From Akkermansiaceae bacterium (GTDB lineage Bacteria; Verrucomicrobiota; Verrucomicrobiia; Verrucomicrobiales; Akkermansiaceae), in the NCBI GenBank assembly GCA_028293225.1, contig JAQGPE010000370.1, positions 1 to 7,928 of the forward strand: a stretch of 7,928 nucleotides of DNA. Reading direction: 5' to 3'. The notes under the pieces are model-generated. The model was not told where the DNA came from and made no database searches. It saw only the letters and a list, made by a program, of their open reading frames with translations. Of this stretch, positions 1-7,002 are shown piece by piece (positions within the stretch are counted from its first letter, which is position 1; each line of letters opens with the position of its first letter). The translations under genes and the position numbers were made by a program.

Positions 1-758
1 ATATGCTCGGCGAACCAGCCCTGGTCGCGGGCCATGACCGAGGCGATACGCAGGGCCAGGCACTTCTTGCCAAGCAGGGCGTTGCCGCCGTAGCCGGAAC
101 CGTAGGACCAGATCTCCCGGGTTTCGGGAAAGTGGGCGATGTATTTATCGTCATTGCACGGCCAGGCCACGTCCGGCTCGCCCGGGGCGAGTGGTGCGCC
201 GACGGAGTGGCGGCAGGGAATGAAGTAGCCGTGGCCATCGCGGCGGTGCGGCGTTTCTCCGGCGGCTTCGGCTTCCAGGCGCTCCAGCACGTCGCTGCCC
301 ATGTGGGCCATGATGCGCATGTTCACCACCACGTAGGGGCTGTCGGTGACCTGCACGCCGATCTTCGCCAGGGGGGAATCCAGCGGACCCATGCAGAAGG
401 GGATCACATACATGGTCCGGCCGCGCATGCTGCCGCGGAATTTTTCCGTGAGAGTGGCCTTCATTTCGCGTGGCTCCACCCAGTGGTTGGTGGGGCCGGC
501 GAGGTTCTTGCGGCGGGCGCAGATGAAAGTGCGGTTTTCCACGCGGGCCACATCCGACGGCGCGGAGCGGGCGAGGAAGCTGTTGGGGCGCTTGGCCGGG
601 TCGAGCCGGATGAAGGTGCCCTTTTCGACCATGAGCTGGCTGAGCCGCCCGGATTCTTCCAGAGATCCGTCGCACCACTCCACCGAGTCGGGCTGGCAGA
701 GTGCGGTCATCTCCTCGATCCAGGCGATGAGGCCGGTGTGGCGGGTGGGAAACTTCAT
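1..758 (-). CDS. pckG: Phosphoenolpyruvate carboxykinase (GTP), N-terminal part, cut by window edge
   Basis: GTP-dependent PEP carboxykinase converts oxaloacetate plus GTP to PEP, CO2 and GDP in the cytoplasm, the entry step of gluconeogenesis. My reverse-strand translation gives 252 complete codons from ATG at 758 and stays open to the edge. Family hallmarks appear in the expected order: DSVEWCDGS (about 24-32), GTFIRL (47-52), SDVARVE with the substrate-binding Arg (Arg72), [13 protein letters not shown] (113-125), [17 protein letters not shown] (217-233) with the metal-binding lysine region, and RDQGWFAEH (244-252) ending in the metal-ligand histidine. The GTP-binding P-loop and the C-terminal half (family size about 600 residues) lie outside the window. 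The start matches the usual N-terminus. The bases upstream are pyrimidine-rich and show no Shine-Dalgarno. It lies 65 bases downstream of lnt on the same strand and could be co-transcribed, but nothing proves that. Identification is firm. Confidence 0.95.
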   Translation of the reverse strand, partial: MKFPTRHTGLIAWIEEMTALCQPDSVEWCDGSLEESGRLSQLMVEKGTFIRLDPAKRPNSFLARSAPSDVARVENRTFICARRKNLAGPTNHWVEPREMKATLTEKFRGSMRGRTMYVIPFCMGPLDSPLAKIGVQVTDSPYVVVNMRIMAHMGSDVLERLEAEAAGETPHRRDGHGYFIPCRHSVGAPLAPGEPDVAWPCNDDKYIAHFPETREIWSYGSGYGGNALLGKKCLALRIASVMARDQGWFAEH

Positions 759-823
759 GGGCGGGGAGGATGAAAGACAAAGCCGGGGGGAAGGGCAATC
801 TCCGCGCGGCGGAAAGGAGCGGG

Positions 824-2230
824 CTAAACCACGGCCGGGGCAGATTCTTCCGGCGGGGCGGGCCGGTGGCCGCGCCAGTCGAGGAAGCTCCGGACCAGCA
901 GGCCGATGAGGATCGCGGCGGCCGCGAACACACAAAGCGGCCCCAGGATCCAGCCGGCGCGATTGTAGAAAGTCCGGTGGGTTTCGCGGTCGATGTCGCC
1001 GATCAGCTGGCCCTCCCGCATCAGCGGGATCACCTCCGGTGTGACATTGCCATGGGGATCGACGATCTGGGTTTTTCCGGAGGTGGAGGAAACGACGATC
1101 CAGCGGCCGTTTTCCGCAGCGCGATGGAGAACGAACACCGCGTGCTGCAGGTGCTGCCGCTGCGACCACTCCATCGAGTCCATGCTGGGAACCAGCAGGA
1201 ATTCCGCGCCGTCGCGGACGGCTTGCCGATCCACGCTTTCGTAGTCGTTGTCGAAGCAGATCGGGGTGGCGATCCTGCCGAAGGGGGTGGGGATCACAGA
1301 GGCGATCTTGCCAGGCACGCCGTCGTTCATCATGTGAACGGGGCGGTTTTTCACGTGGGTGCCGAAGATTTCGCTGCGCCCGATGCTCAGGGCCGTGTTC
1401 TCGGATTTTCCGTCTGGACGAATGACCGGGTTGGCCAGCACCAGCAGCTGCGCCCCTTTTTCCGTCATCATGTTGCGGATCTTTTCGAGGGCCTCCGGAT
1501 GATTGCGGACGTCATCGGCAAGCGCGTATTCCGGCCAGACGATCGCATCGACCTGGCCGGGGATGGAGGCGCTGAGCTTGAGGTTGGTGTCCAGGTCCTG
1601 GGCTTCGGTCTGGATCGCACCCACGCGGATCGGATTCACCGGCTTCACCACCCCGGGCCGGAAGATATTCAGCATCAGCAGCAGAGCCAGCAACAGACCG
1701 CCCGCAGCCTTGAAGCGCCGCCCGTCTCCGGCGACCAGCGCGGCAGCCAGGGCGACCAGGAATGAAATCCCGTAGACTCCGACGACGGGAGTCAGGAGAT
1801 TCGGCGGCAGGCCGACGCCGGGAGTGATCCAGGGAAAGCGCAGCATGAACCACTCGCAGCGGTAGTATTCACAGCCAGTCCACACGACGGCGGTGGCGAG
1901 GGCGGTAAGGGCAGGGGAGATGGCCAGCCTGGAAAGGGCGGCGGCGCACGAAGCGAACACCCCGGGGAACAATGCAAGCATCAGGATCAGCACCAGGGAG
2001 GGCGCGCCGAAGACCTGGAAAAACCAGTTCAGCGTCCCGGCATAGAGCAGCAGCCCATGCAGCACGCCGAGGCGGAAGCCGGCGCGGGCGCTCTTCTTTT
2101 GGAGTGCGATAAAAAGCGGGATCCAGGCAAAGGGCGCGAGGAGCGAGCAGGAAAAAGGGGGGAATACTGCCACCGCCATCGCCGCGCTGAGGACGACAAG
2201 AGCGATGCTTGCCGTGAGGCCGGTGCGCAT
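824..2230 (-). CDS. lnt: Apolipoprotein N-acyltransferase (Lnt), slightly short and divergent
   Basis: Lnt transfers an acyl chain from phospholipid to the N-terminal cysteine of apolipoproteins, the last step of lipoprotein maturation in the inner membrane. The 468-residue product is a little shorter than the roughly 510 of E. coli. Residues 1-190 form several hydrophobic membrane segments (for example 5-25, 30-43, 77-97, 107-117, 150-167, 176-190). Residues 200-410 form a nitrilase-like periplasmic domain, and 429-449 a final membrane helix. The expected Glu-Lys-Cys triad is visible as E234 (VWPEYAL), K294 (HVKNRP) and C325 (PICFDNDY). Around the cysteine the usual CYE is CFD, and the loop after the lysine lacks the usual PFGE, carrying MMNDGVPG instead, so two normally conserved glutamates look replaced by aspartate. 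The ATG at 2230 begins a plausible membrane N-terminus and has no clear ribosome binding site. The stop is TAG at 826-824. pckG follows on the same strand. Confidence 0.9.
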   Translation of the reverse strand: MRTGLTASIALVVLSAAMAVAVFPPFSCSLLAPFAWIPLFIALQKKSARAGFRLGVLHGLLLYAGTLNWFFQVFGAPSLVLILMLALFPGVFASCAAALSRLAISPALTALATAVVWTGCEYYRCEWFMLRFPWITPGVGLPPNLLTPVVGVYGISFLVALAAALVAGDGRRFKAAGGLLLALLLMLNIFRPGVVKPVNPIRVGAIQTEAQDLDTNLKLSASIPGQVDAIVWPEYALADDVRNHPEALEKIRNMMTEKGAQLLVLANPVIRPDGKSENTALSIGRSEIFGTHVKNRPVHMMNDGVPGKIASVIPTPFGRIATPICFDNDYESVDRQAVRDGAEFLLVPSMDSMEWSQRQHLQHAVFVLHRAAENGRWIVVSSTSGKTQIVDPHGNVTPEVIPLMREGQLIGDIDRETHRTFYNRAGWILGPLCVFAAAAILIGLLVRSFLDWRGHRPAPPEESAPAVV

Positions 2231-2310
2231 GGCGGTGAATCTAACGGCACATGGCGAGGTCTGCCAGCAAAACAGAAAAGTTATCTATTCATTGTGCTCA
2301 TGGGAGAGAT

Positions 2311-2363
2311 GGGCCGCCCTCGCCCCGCCCAGGCAATGGAAGCAGGCGGGGCGCGGGCGGCCC
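2311..2363 (-). terminator. Strong GC-rich hairpin between the small minus-strand gene and lnt
   Basis: Arms at 2311-2329 and 2345-2363 are inverted repeats of 19 bases matching at 18 positions, with the single mismatch at 2320/2354. The loop is 15 bases. The hairpin begins 13 bases after the stop of the minus-strand gene ending at 2377 and lies 81 bases before the lnt start. No T-run follows the stem on the minus strand, nor on the plus strand, so it is not a textbook intrinsic terminator. A terminator or transcript-stabilising stem is the likeliest role. A member of a dispersed intergenic hairpin family is the alternative. Confidence 0.55.
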
Positions 2364-2376
2364 CTGGAAAGCGGGG

Positions 2377-2757
2377 TCAGATCCGGAACTGCCAGAGGGC
2401 GTCCGTGCTGCGATCCTGCCAGTTCGGACGGCGGGAGGTGGGATCCTGCAGAGTGCGGACCGTCTTGCGGCCGCCGGCGAAAAGGAAGCGTTCGCACTCG
2501 ATCTCGACGACCTCCAAACCCATGTAGTAGGTGTCGCGGAGGGTTGATACGGCTTCGCTTCCGAAGACCTGGCCGAGGTGTTCGCGGAGAAGCGCGGCTT
2601 CCTTCTGTCCCAGGAAAAGGAAGGCGGGCGTCTCCCCGAAGGCGCACTTCGAGCGGATCAGTTCGGACACGGCGGAGCCATCCCAGATCTCACCGAAGAC
2701 GAGCTCCGGTGCGACGATGGCTTCATCTGGAAGTGGACCGGATAGAGCATGTGTCAT
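2377..2757 (-). CDS. Small conserved-looking protein of unknown function
   Basis: I do not recognise this protein. From ATG at 2757 it has 126 residues (MTHALSGPLPDEAIVAPELV onward), is soluble with no signal peptide or membrane segment, and is mixed alpha/beta in appearance. Recognisable stretches are APAFLFLGQKEAALLREHL-like helix-forming sequence near residues 45-62 and YYMGLEVVEIECERFLFAGG near 77-96. The C-terminus is polar and ends WQFRI. Codon third positions are G/C-rich as in its neighbours, so it is probably a real gene. The frame stays open upstream to a GTG at 2820 with another ATG at 2805, but those starts lie in or against an 18-bp palindrome and AT-rich control DNA, which favours 2757. 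No Shine-Dalgarno is seen at any candidate. It is divergent from the rhomboid gene and followed by a strong hairpin, suggesting a single-gene transcript. Confidence 0.7.
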   Translation of the reverse strand: MTHALSGPLPDEAIVAPELVFGEIWDGSAVSELIRSKCAFGETPAFLFLGQKEAALLREHLGQVFGSEAVSTLRDTYYMGLEVVEIECERFLFAGGRKTVRTLQDPTSRRPNWQDRSTDALWQFRI

Positions 2758-2805
2758 GGTTTGAAGCGGTGGATTGCATCCGCTGCCCCAACATACGTGA
2801 TCCAT

Positions 2806-2823
2806 TTTGTAATCGATCACAAA
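2806..2823. promoter_or_regulatory. Imperfect 18-bp palindrome, possible operator
   Basis: The sequence TTTGTAATCGATCACAAA matches its own reverse complement at 16 of 18 positions. It sits 49 bases upstream of the preferred ATG of the minus-strand gene and about 100 bases upstream of the rhomboid gene. The half-site layout (TTGTGA, 4 bases, TTACAA on the minus strand) resembles sites of CRP/FNR-type regulators. That resemblance is inference only, and no cognate regulator is in the window. Confidence 0.35.
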
Positions 2824-2921
2824 TGAGGTAACATTTTTGCCCGAATCATCATTTTTGTGGATTTGCCAGCTTTTTTGTCAAGATCGCCACCGAAAGTGAA
2901 AGTTCCTTCCGGACGATCCGT
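2824..2921. promoter_or_regulatory. AT-rich divergent intergenic region with spaced T-tracts
   Basis: This stretch is markedly more AT-rich than its surroundings and lies between divergent genes, so it should contain promoters for both. T-runs preceded by C or CA and followed by G recur at 2834-2838, 2852-2856 and 2871-2876, with a shorter one at 2805-2808. Centre spacing is about 18-30 bases. I could not place a convincing -35/-10 pair in either direction. Confidence 0.4.
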
Positions 2922-3869
2922 ATGTCGCGTCCTTGCCCCGGGCCGGATCCCGTGTTACCCACGCGGCAGATGGGAAGTTCGGATCGTGATTATTTAAGGG
3001 AGGAATCCCGCCGGCAGAGTTCTCCGCCGAAGCCGCCGGTCACCGTCTGGTTGATCGTGATCAATGCCGTCATTTTCGTGGTGGGAGCCCTGCTGACGGA
3101 CAAGACGACGGGTATCAGCCCGCTGGAGAGGTTCGGTGCGTTTTCGATCGCGGGGCTGCTGAGAGGCCACGTCTGGGAGCTGCTGACCTTTCAGTTCCTG
3201 CATGCAAATCTGGGCCATGTGGCGTTCAACTGCCTGGGCATCTGGGTCTTCGGGCCCTTTGTGGAGAACTGGTGGGGCAGCAGGCGCTATCTGGCCTACT
3301 ACCTTCTCTGCGGGGCGGCCGGAGCGATTTTCTTCAGCCTGCTGGCGACGATCCATCTGATCCCGAACACGAGCGTCTATACCCCTTTGGTGGGTGCTTC
3401 GGCAGGGATTTACGGCCTGCTGATCGGCACCTACGTGCTGGCGCCTCACGCGCGGGTGCGGCTGCTTTTCCCGCCGGTCGAGATGTCGATGAAGCAGATG
3501 GCTCTGCTGTGGATCGGCCTGGCGGTGGCGGTCATTCTTGGCGATCTGGTCCTGGGCTGGGCGATGTTTTCCAACAGCGGCGGACAGGCCGGCCACCTGG
3601 GCGGCGTGATCCTGGGCTTCATCCTGATGAAAAATCCCGGCTGGCTGGGCAAAGGCGGCGGGCGTGAGGACAAGATCATCCGCCCGGCGGCCTTCAAGAA
3701 GCGGCGCCAGGAGCCGAAGCTGCGGCCGCGCAGTGAGTTTACCCGTGAGGAGGCGTCTGAAGTCGATCGCGTCCTCGACAAGATCAACCGCGACGGATTT
3801 GAGAGCCTGACCGGCGAGGATCGGGAAATCCTGCAGCGTGCCTCCAAACCGAAAGATCCAACCCCATGA
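2922..3869 (+). CDS. Rhomboid family intramembrane serine protease with DUF6576-like tail
   Basis: Rhomboids cleave transmembrane substrates within the bilayer using a Ser-His dyad. The 315-residue reading shows the nucleophile motif GASAG (S160), the catalytic His in GHLGG (H225), and the HxxxN oxyanion pair H99/N103 within FLHANLGHVAFN. Six membrane helices fit at about 42-60, 98-112, 122-144, 156-174, 193-212 and 222-236. Residues 245-270 are basic and polar. They are followed by a predicted helical tail (about 274-307: EEASEVDRVLDKI and GFESLTGEDREILQRA) matching the short DUF6576-type segment found after rhomboid domains. The most upstream ATG is 2922, but ATG at 2970 (MGSSDRDYLREE) looks like the more usual N-terminus. 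Neither has a Shine-Dalgarno, so the first 16 residues are doubtful. Its stop overlaps the mazG start by ATGA, suggesting translational coupling. The substrate is unknown. Confidence 0.92.
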   Translation: MSRPCPGPDPVLPTRQMGSSDRDYLREESRRQSSPPKPPVTVWLIVINAVIFVVGALLTDKTTGISPLERFGAFSIAGLLRGHVWELLTFQFLHANLGHVAFNCLGIWVFGPFVENWWGSRRYLAYYLLCGAAGAIFFSLLATIHLIPNTSVYTPLVGASAGIYGLLIGTYVLAPHARVRLLFPPVEMSMKQMALLWIGLAVAVILGDLVLGWAMFSNSGGQAGHLGGVILGFILMKNPGWLGKGGGREDKIIRPAAFKKRRQEPKLRPRSEFTREEASEVDRVLDKINRDGFESLTGEDREILQRASKPKDPTP

Positions 3870-4669
3870 CGGATGCGGAAATGATCGATTGTCCGGAGAA
3901 GGAGCGCCAGATCGGGCGGCTGCGGGCGATCATGCACCGGCTGAGGGCTCCCGGCGGCTGCTCATGGGATGCCGAACAGACCCACGCGAGCCTGGTGACG
4001 AATCTGATCGAAGAGGCCTACGAAACGGTCGATGCGATCCAGCGCCGCGATTTGCCGCACCTGCAGGAGGAACTCGGCGATCTGCTCCTGCAGGTGGTCT
4101 TCCACGCCGAGATGGCCCAGGAGGCCGGCAACTTCGATCTCGACGATGTGGCCAGGGGAATTTCCGACAAGCTGGTGCGCCGGCATCCGCATGTCTTCGG
4201 CGAAAGCGTGGCAGGCGATCCCGCTGCGGTACTGAAGCAGTGGGACGAAATCAAGCGCGCGGAGAAGGGCGACCAGCATGAGCCCTATCTGCACCGCACG
4301 GGCAGCGGCCTGCCCGCGCTGCTGAGAGCTTCCAAGCTCCAGAAGAAGGCGGCCAAGGTCGGTTTCGACTGGCCGACCCAGGGCGGGGTGCTGGCGAAGA
4401 TCCGCGAGGAAGTGCTGGAAGTGGAGGCGGCGGTCGATGCCCAGGATATGGCGGCGATCGATGAAGAGCTAGGCGACCTGCTCTTTTCGGTGGTGAACCT
4501 GGCGCGTTTCCGCAACGTCGATCCGGAGGTGCTGATGGCGGCCGCAAACCGCAAGTTCGAGAATCGCTTCAATGCGATGGAGGAGCGCCTGCGGGCTGCC
4601 GGGAAGACGCTTCAGCAAGCGACGGCTGACGAAATGGACGACGCCTGGGAGGCGGTGAAGAAGGGGTAG
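3866..4669 (+). CDS. mazG: Nucleoside triphosphate pyrophosphohydrolase MazG
   Basis: MazG hydrolyses nucleoside triphosphates to monophosphates plus pyrophosphate in the cytoplasm, cleaning aberrant nucleotides and, in E. coli, influencing ppGpp levels. The product has 267 residues, the normal two-domain length. The N-terminal domain carries CSWDAEQTHASL (32-43), the metal-binding EEAYE (49-53) and EELGD (68-72). HPHVFG (107-112) and VLKQWDEIK (122-130) follow. The second domain repeats the pattern with KVGFDW (164-169), EEVLEVE (181-187) and EELGDLLFSVVNLAR (200-214), then KFENRF and MEE near 230-240. Both acidic metal sites look intact. The ATG lies inside the end of the rhomboid gene (ATGA at 3866-3869), so expression probably depends on the upstream cistron. 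It converges with the membrane-protein gene ending at 4705. Confidence 0.95.
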   Translation: MTDAEMIDCPEKERQIGRLRAIMHRLRAPGGCSWDAEQTHASLVTNLIEEAYETVDAIQRRDLPHLQEELGDLLLQVVFHAEMAQEAGNFDLDDVARGISDKLVRRHPHVFGESVAGDPAAVLKQWDEIKRAEKGDQHEPYLHRTGSGLPALLRASKLQKKAAKVGFDWPTQGGVLAKIREEVLEVEAAVDAQDMAAIDEELGDLLFSVVNLARFRNVDPEVLMAAANRKFENRFNAMEERLRAAGKTLQQATADEMDDAWEAVKKG

Positions 4670-4704
4670 TCGCCGGCGCCGGAATCCAGGCCCTCGCCTT
4701 GGCG

Positions 4705-5751
4705 CTACTTTCCGGGGGGCAGGACTTCGATCTTCAGGTCGTCCAGGCAGATTGAGTCGCCGGGGGAGCGGCAGTCGAGCGAGAGGGTGAGCTCCTTGCC
4801 ACTGAGGTCGATGGACGGAGCGGCGATGTTCTTGCTCGAAAGATCGCTGGGCGGCCGGAGGAGATCGGCGGGCACCTGGAACTCCATGCGCAGCGGGTGC
4901 CAGCCGCCGGAGGGAATGGTGGCGCTGTCGGTCGCGGCCTCGTACTGGATCATGTCCGGGTAGCCGCTGGCGACGAAGCGCAGGCCGCCACGGAGGGAAT
5001 GGGGCACATCGCCCTGGCTGTAGGCCTGCCCGGTAAGGATCACGCGCAGGCCGGGCAAGGCTTTGAGAGGGGTGCCGCGTTTGTTCAGAATCAGTTGATT
5101 GAGGAAGGCCCGGTCCTGCAACCGGACGATGTTGCGGCCGGAGGGTGCGAAGATTTTGCCGCCCGAGACGCGGCCGATTTCGCAGAGTTCGCAGCCGGAT
5201 GTGGAGAAGTTGTCCTGCCAGTAGAGAATGGAGTGGCCGATGCCTGAAATACTGCGGCTGAGATCCATGGCCTCGAAGTCGCCGTTCCTCAGGGCGTAGA
5301 CGTTCTCCAGACTGCGATAGTAGAAGAAGGATCCGGCACAGGCCGCAGCCAGGCTGACGACCAGGATGGCCGGCCACAGCCAGCGGCGGCGGACAGGCGG
5401 TCCGGGCAGTCCCAGCGGGCCCTCCGGAGATCCGGACAGGGAATTGCCAGGATTTCCGTAGCGGACGGTCTGTTGGCGCTGGATGGACCAGGCCGGGCCG
5501 CCGTCCTTGCGCTTCGGGTCGAAGACCACGCGGCGGGTTTCCTCCCACTGGAGCGGCTGGGGAAGCAGCGCCTCCTGCAGGGTGGCGTCGAAGCGGAGGG
5601 CGCGGGCGCAGTAGTCGCGGGCGTCGGGCTGGTCGCGCAGCCGCTGCTCCAGCACGGCGGTTTCCTCCGCGGTGATGGTATGGTCGAGGAAACGGGAGAC
5701 GAGCTGCTCCAGCTCCGGGTCGGGGAGGAAATCGCCGGGGCCGCTGGTCAT
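4705..5751 (-). CDS. Single-pass membrane protein, putative anti-sigma factor with beta-rich sensor domain
   Basis: Starting at ATG 5751, which overlaps the sigma-factor stop (5751-5748 reads ATGA), the product has 348 residues. Residues 10-62 are acidic and helical (PELEQLVSRFLDHTITAEE, VLEQRLRDQPDARDY), typical of the cytoplasmic end of anti-sigma or FecR-type regulators. No HxxxCxxC zinc site is present. A linker rich in Pro/Gly (100-120) leads through RRRW to one membrane helix at about 125-145. The remaining 200 residues would be outside the inner membrane. They open with RNGDFEAMD (156-163) and close with ICLDDLKIEV (334-343), the bracket seen in galactose-binding-like beta-sandwich domains. 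Four cysteines lie in this part: C187 and C190 (CELC), C327 and C335. The overlap with the sigma gene implies coupled synthesis and an inhibitor or sensor partner. That role is inferred, and the ligand is unknown. Confidence 0.75.
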   Translation of the reverse strand: MTSGPGDFLPDPELEQLVSRFLDHTITAEETAVLEQRLRDQPDARDYCARALRFDATLQEALLPQPLQWEETRRVVFDPKRKDGGPAWSIQRQQTVRYGNPGNSLSGSPEGPLGLPGPPVRRRWLWPAILVVSLAAACAGSFFYYRSLENVYALRNGDFEAMDLSRSISGIGHSILYWQDNFSTSGCELCEIGRVSGGKIFAPSGRNIVRLQDRAFLNQLILNKRGTPLKALPGLRVILTGQAYSQGDVPHSLRGGLRFVASGYPDMIQYEAATDSATIPSGGWHPLRMEFQVPADLLRPPSDLSSKNIAAPSIDLSGKELTLSLDCRSPGDSICLDDLKIEVLPPGK

Positions 5752-6407
5752 TCGCGCGAGGTGGATTTTCCGGCCACGCAGTCGCGCAGCAGGACGCGCA
5801 GGCGCTCGAGCTTTTTGTAGAGGGCGTCGATGGATTTGCCGGTGGCGCGGGCCTCCTGCTGGAGTGCGGTGGGGTCCTTCGACGAGTAGCGCAGGTCGAG
5901 CAGGCGCCGCGGCGCCGCTTCCAGGGAGTCGAGGCAGCTCTGGAGAGCCGAAATGCGCATGGCCGGCGTGGCGGGCTCCGCCAGTTCCTGGGCAGCCACG
6001 GCATCGGAGAGAGACGCGACGACGTCGGGGGAGAGCAAGCGCAGGCGGGTGCGGTATTTCTTCCGGACCTCGCTCATGGCGATGCGTTTGGCGCAGGCGA
6101 GGGTGAAGCCGAGGAACGCGTCGCCGGGGGAGTCGCGGGGGCCCTTTTTCCAGGCCAGCAGGGCGACTTCCTGGATGCAGTCGTCGATGGAGGAGCGGTC
6201 GCTGAGGAAGCTGTTCAAGTAGGCGCGGACCGAGAGCTGGGCGCGGGCCCACTGGGCGGTGAAGTCGGCAGGGTCCGGGGCGGCGATTTCGGCGGCAGTT
6301 GATGCCAGGGATGGATCGGACGACTGGCTGCGCGACGTGGAGCGGGACCATTTCCCCAGCAGGGGGAAATCGTCACCAGAGTCCGGCGTATGGGCAAACG
6401 CGGTCAT
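5748..6407 (-). CDS. Sigma-70-family RNA polymerase sigma factor, short divergent (ECF-like)
   Basis: The product binds core RNA polymerase and directs it to a specific promoter set. From ATG at 6407 it has 219 residues. Region 2 lies at about 50-120, with RAYLNSFLSDRSSIDDCIQE (61-80), VALLAWKKG (81-89) and ACAKRIAMSEVRKKYRTRL (104-122). A variable linker follows. Region 4 lies at about 152-212, with LQSCLDSLEAAPRRLLDLRY (155-174) and the helix-turn-helix GKSIDALYKKLERLRVLLRD (190-209). The layout fits the short sigma factors expanded in planctomycetes and verrucomicrobia. The first 48 residues are Ser/Asp-rich and of low complexity. The frame is open to 6647, with another ATG at 6455, but 6407 gives the more usual length. 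No Shine-Dalgarno is visible. Its stop overlaps the next gene, a membrane partner, by ATGA, as in sigma/anti-sigma operons. Sigma identity is fairly sure; target genes are unknown. Confidence 0.85.
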   Translation of the reverse strand: MTAFAHTPDSGDDFPLLGKWSRSTSRSQSSDPSLASTAAEIAAPDPADFTAQWARAQLSVRAYLNSFLSDRSSIDDCIQEVALLAWKKGPRDSPGDAFLGFTLACAKRIAMSEVRKKYRTRLRLLSPDVVASLSDAVAAQELAEPATPAMRISALQSCLDSLEAAPRRLLDLRYSSKDPTALQQEARATGKSIDALYKKLERLRVLLRDCVAGKSTSRE

Positions 6408-6747
6408 GAGGATGGCCCGGCGGGTTGAAGGAAGGCGGGCGTGGGATAACTGCATACGGAACGCAGCGCGGATGGGAAGCCTTTCCGGGAGGCGGAGAAA
6501 AATTCGCCCGGGCAGGGAGAAGAAATGCGCTATCGCGGAAAATATTTCGTCAGGAATGGATACCGGAGGACACTTAGAGGAGTCCAACAGCTGCTGATAG
6601 GAGTTGTGATCAAGGGTTCCACAGGCGCTGAGGTCTCGACCCCCCACCGCCGGGAGCTGGGATTTCGCAGCAGGCAGGAGAATGCGAAAGGCCGGGAGCC
6701 TTTGATGGAGCTTGCCCGCAGCGCGCCGGAGTTGTTAGCAACGACGT
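6408..6747. other. Non-coding region upstream of the sigma gene
   Basis: This stretch should hold the promoter of the minus-strand sigma/membrane-protein pair. It is open in several frames: an upstream extension of the sigma frame to 6647, a plus frame 6525-6755, and a minus frame 6766-6530. None of these translations resembles a known family or shows convincing start context. I could not assign -35/-10 boxes. Confidence 0.4.
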
Positions 6748-7002
6748 GTGAGTGAAGGGGAACCATGTCACCAGTCCGACCGCTCGAATTGCCGGGTGGG
6801 CGATTGGGTGACGGCGGCGAGTGTCGCCAGGGTCTGGACGAGCCTGATTTCCGTGCAGCCCTATGTGAGACCCCAGCCGGTGAGCCGCCTTCTGCGCCTC
6901 GACGGAGAGGCGAACCGCTCGCTCAAGCCCCTGGAGGTCTGGCATTTCCAGTATCAGAATCCAGGGCCGGATGGAGAGCCGGTGTGGCTGCGGGTCAGGT
7001 GA
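6748..7002 (+). CDS. Possible small ORF of 84 codons, unknown function
   Basis: I do not recognise the translation. It begins at GTG 6748 and ends in TGA 7000-7002. The central and C-terminal part (SRLLRLDGEANRSLKPLEVW near residues 46-65, ending EPVWLRVR) reads like protein, and G/C at third positions is roughly 75-80 percent, close to the confident genes and above the alternative plus frame that starts at ATG 6765. That competing frame has the better ribosome site (AGGGG five bases before its ATG) but poorer codon usage. There are no membrane segments or motifs. It may be a real short gene, the tail of a decayed one, or chance open frame in GC-rich DNA. Confidence 0.3.
   Translation: MSEGEPCHQSDRSNCRVGDWVTAASVARVWTSLISVQPYVRPQPVSRLLRLDGEANRSLKPLEVWHFQYQNPGPDGEPVWLRVR

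Noticed and set aside
4670..4704. Palindrome CCGGCGCCGG (4673-4682) and a weak stem between convergent genes, considered as a shared terminator.
   Set aside because: The stems are short or bulged and no T-run follows in either direction, so termination cannot be supported.
4705..6351. A 548-codon minus frame that would fuse an upstream Arg/Pro-rich stretch to the membrane protein.
   Set aside because: The portion upstream of 5751 is the sigma gene read in the wrong frame. The ATG at 5751 overlapping the sigma stop is the natural start.
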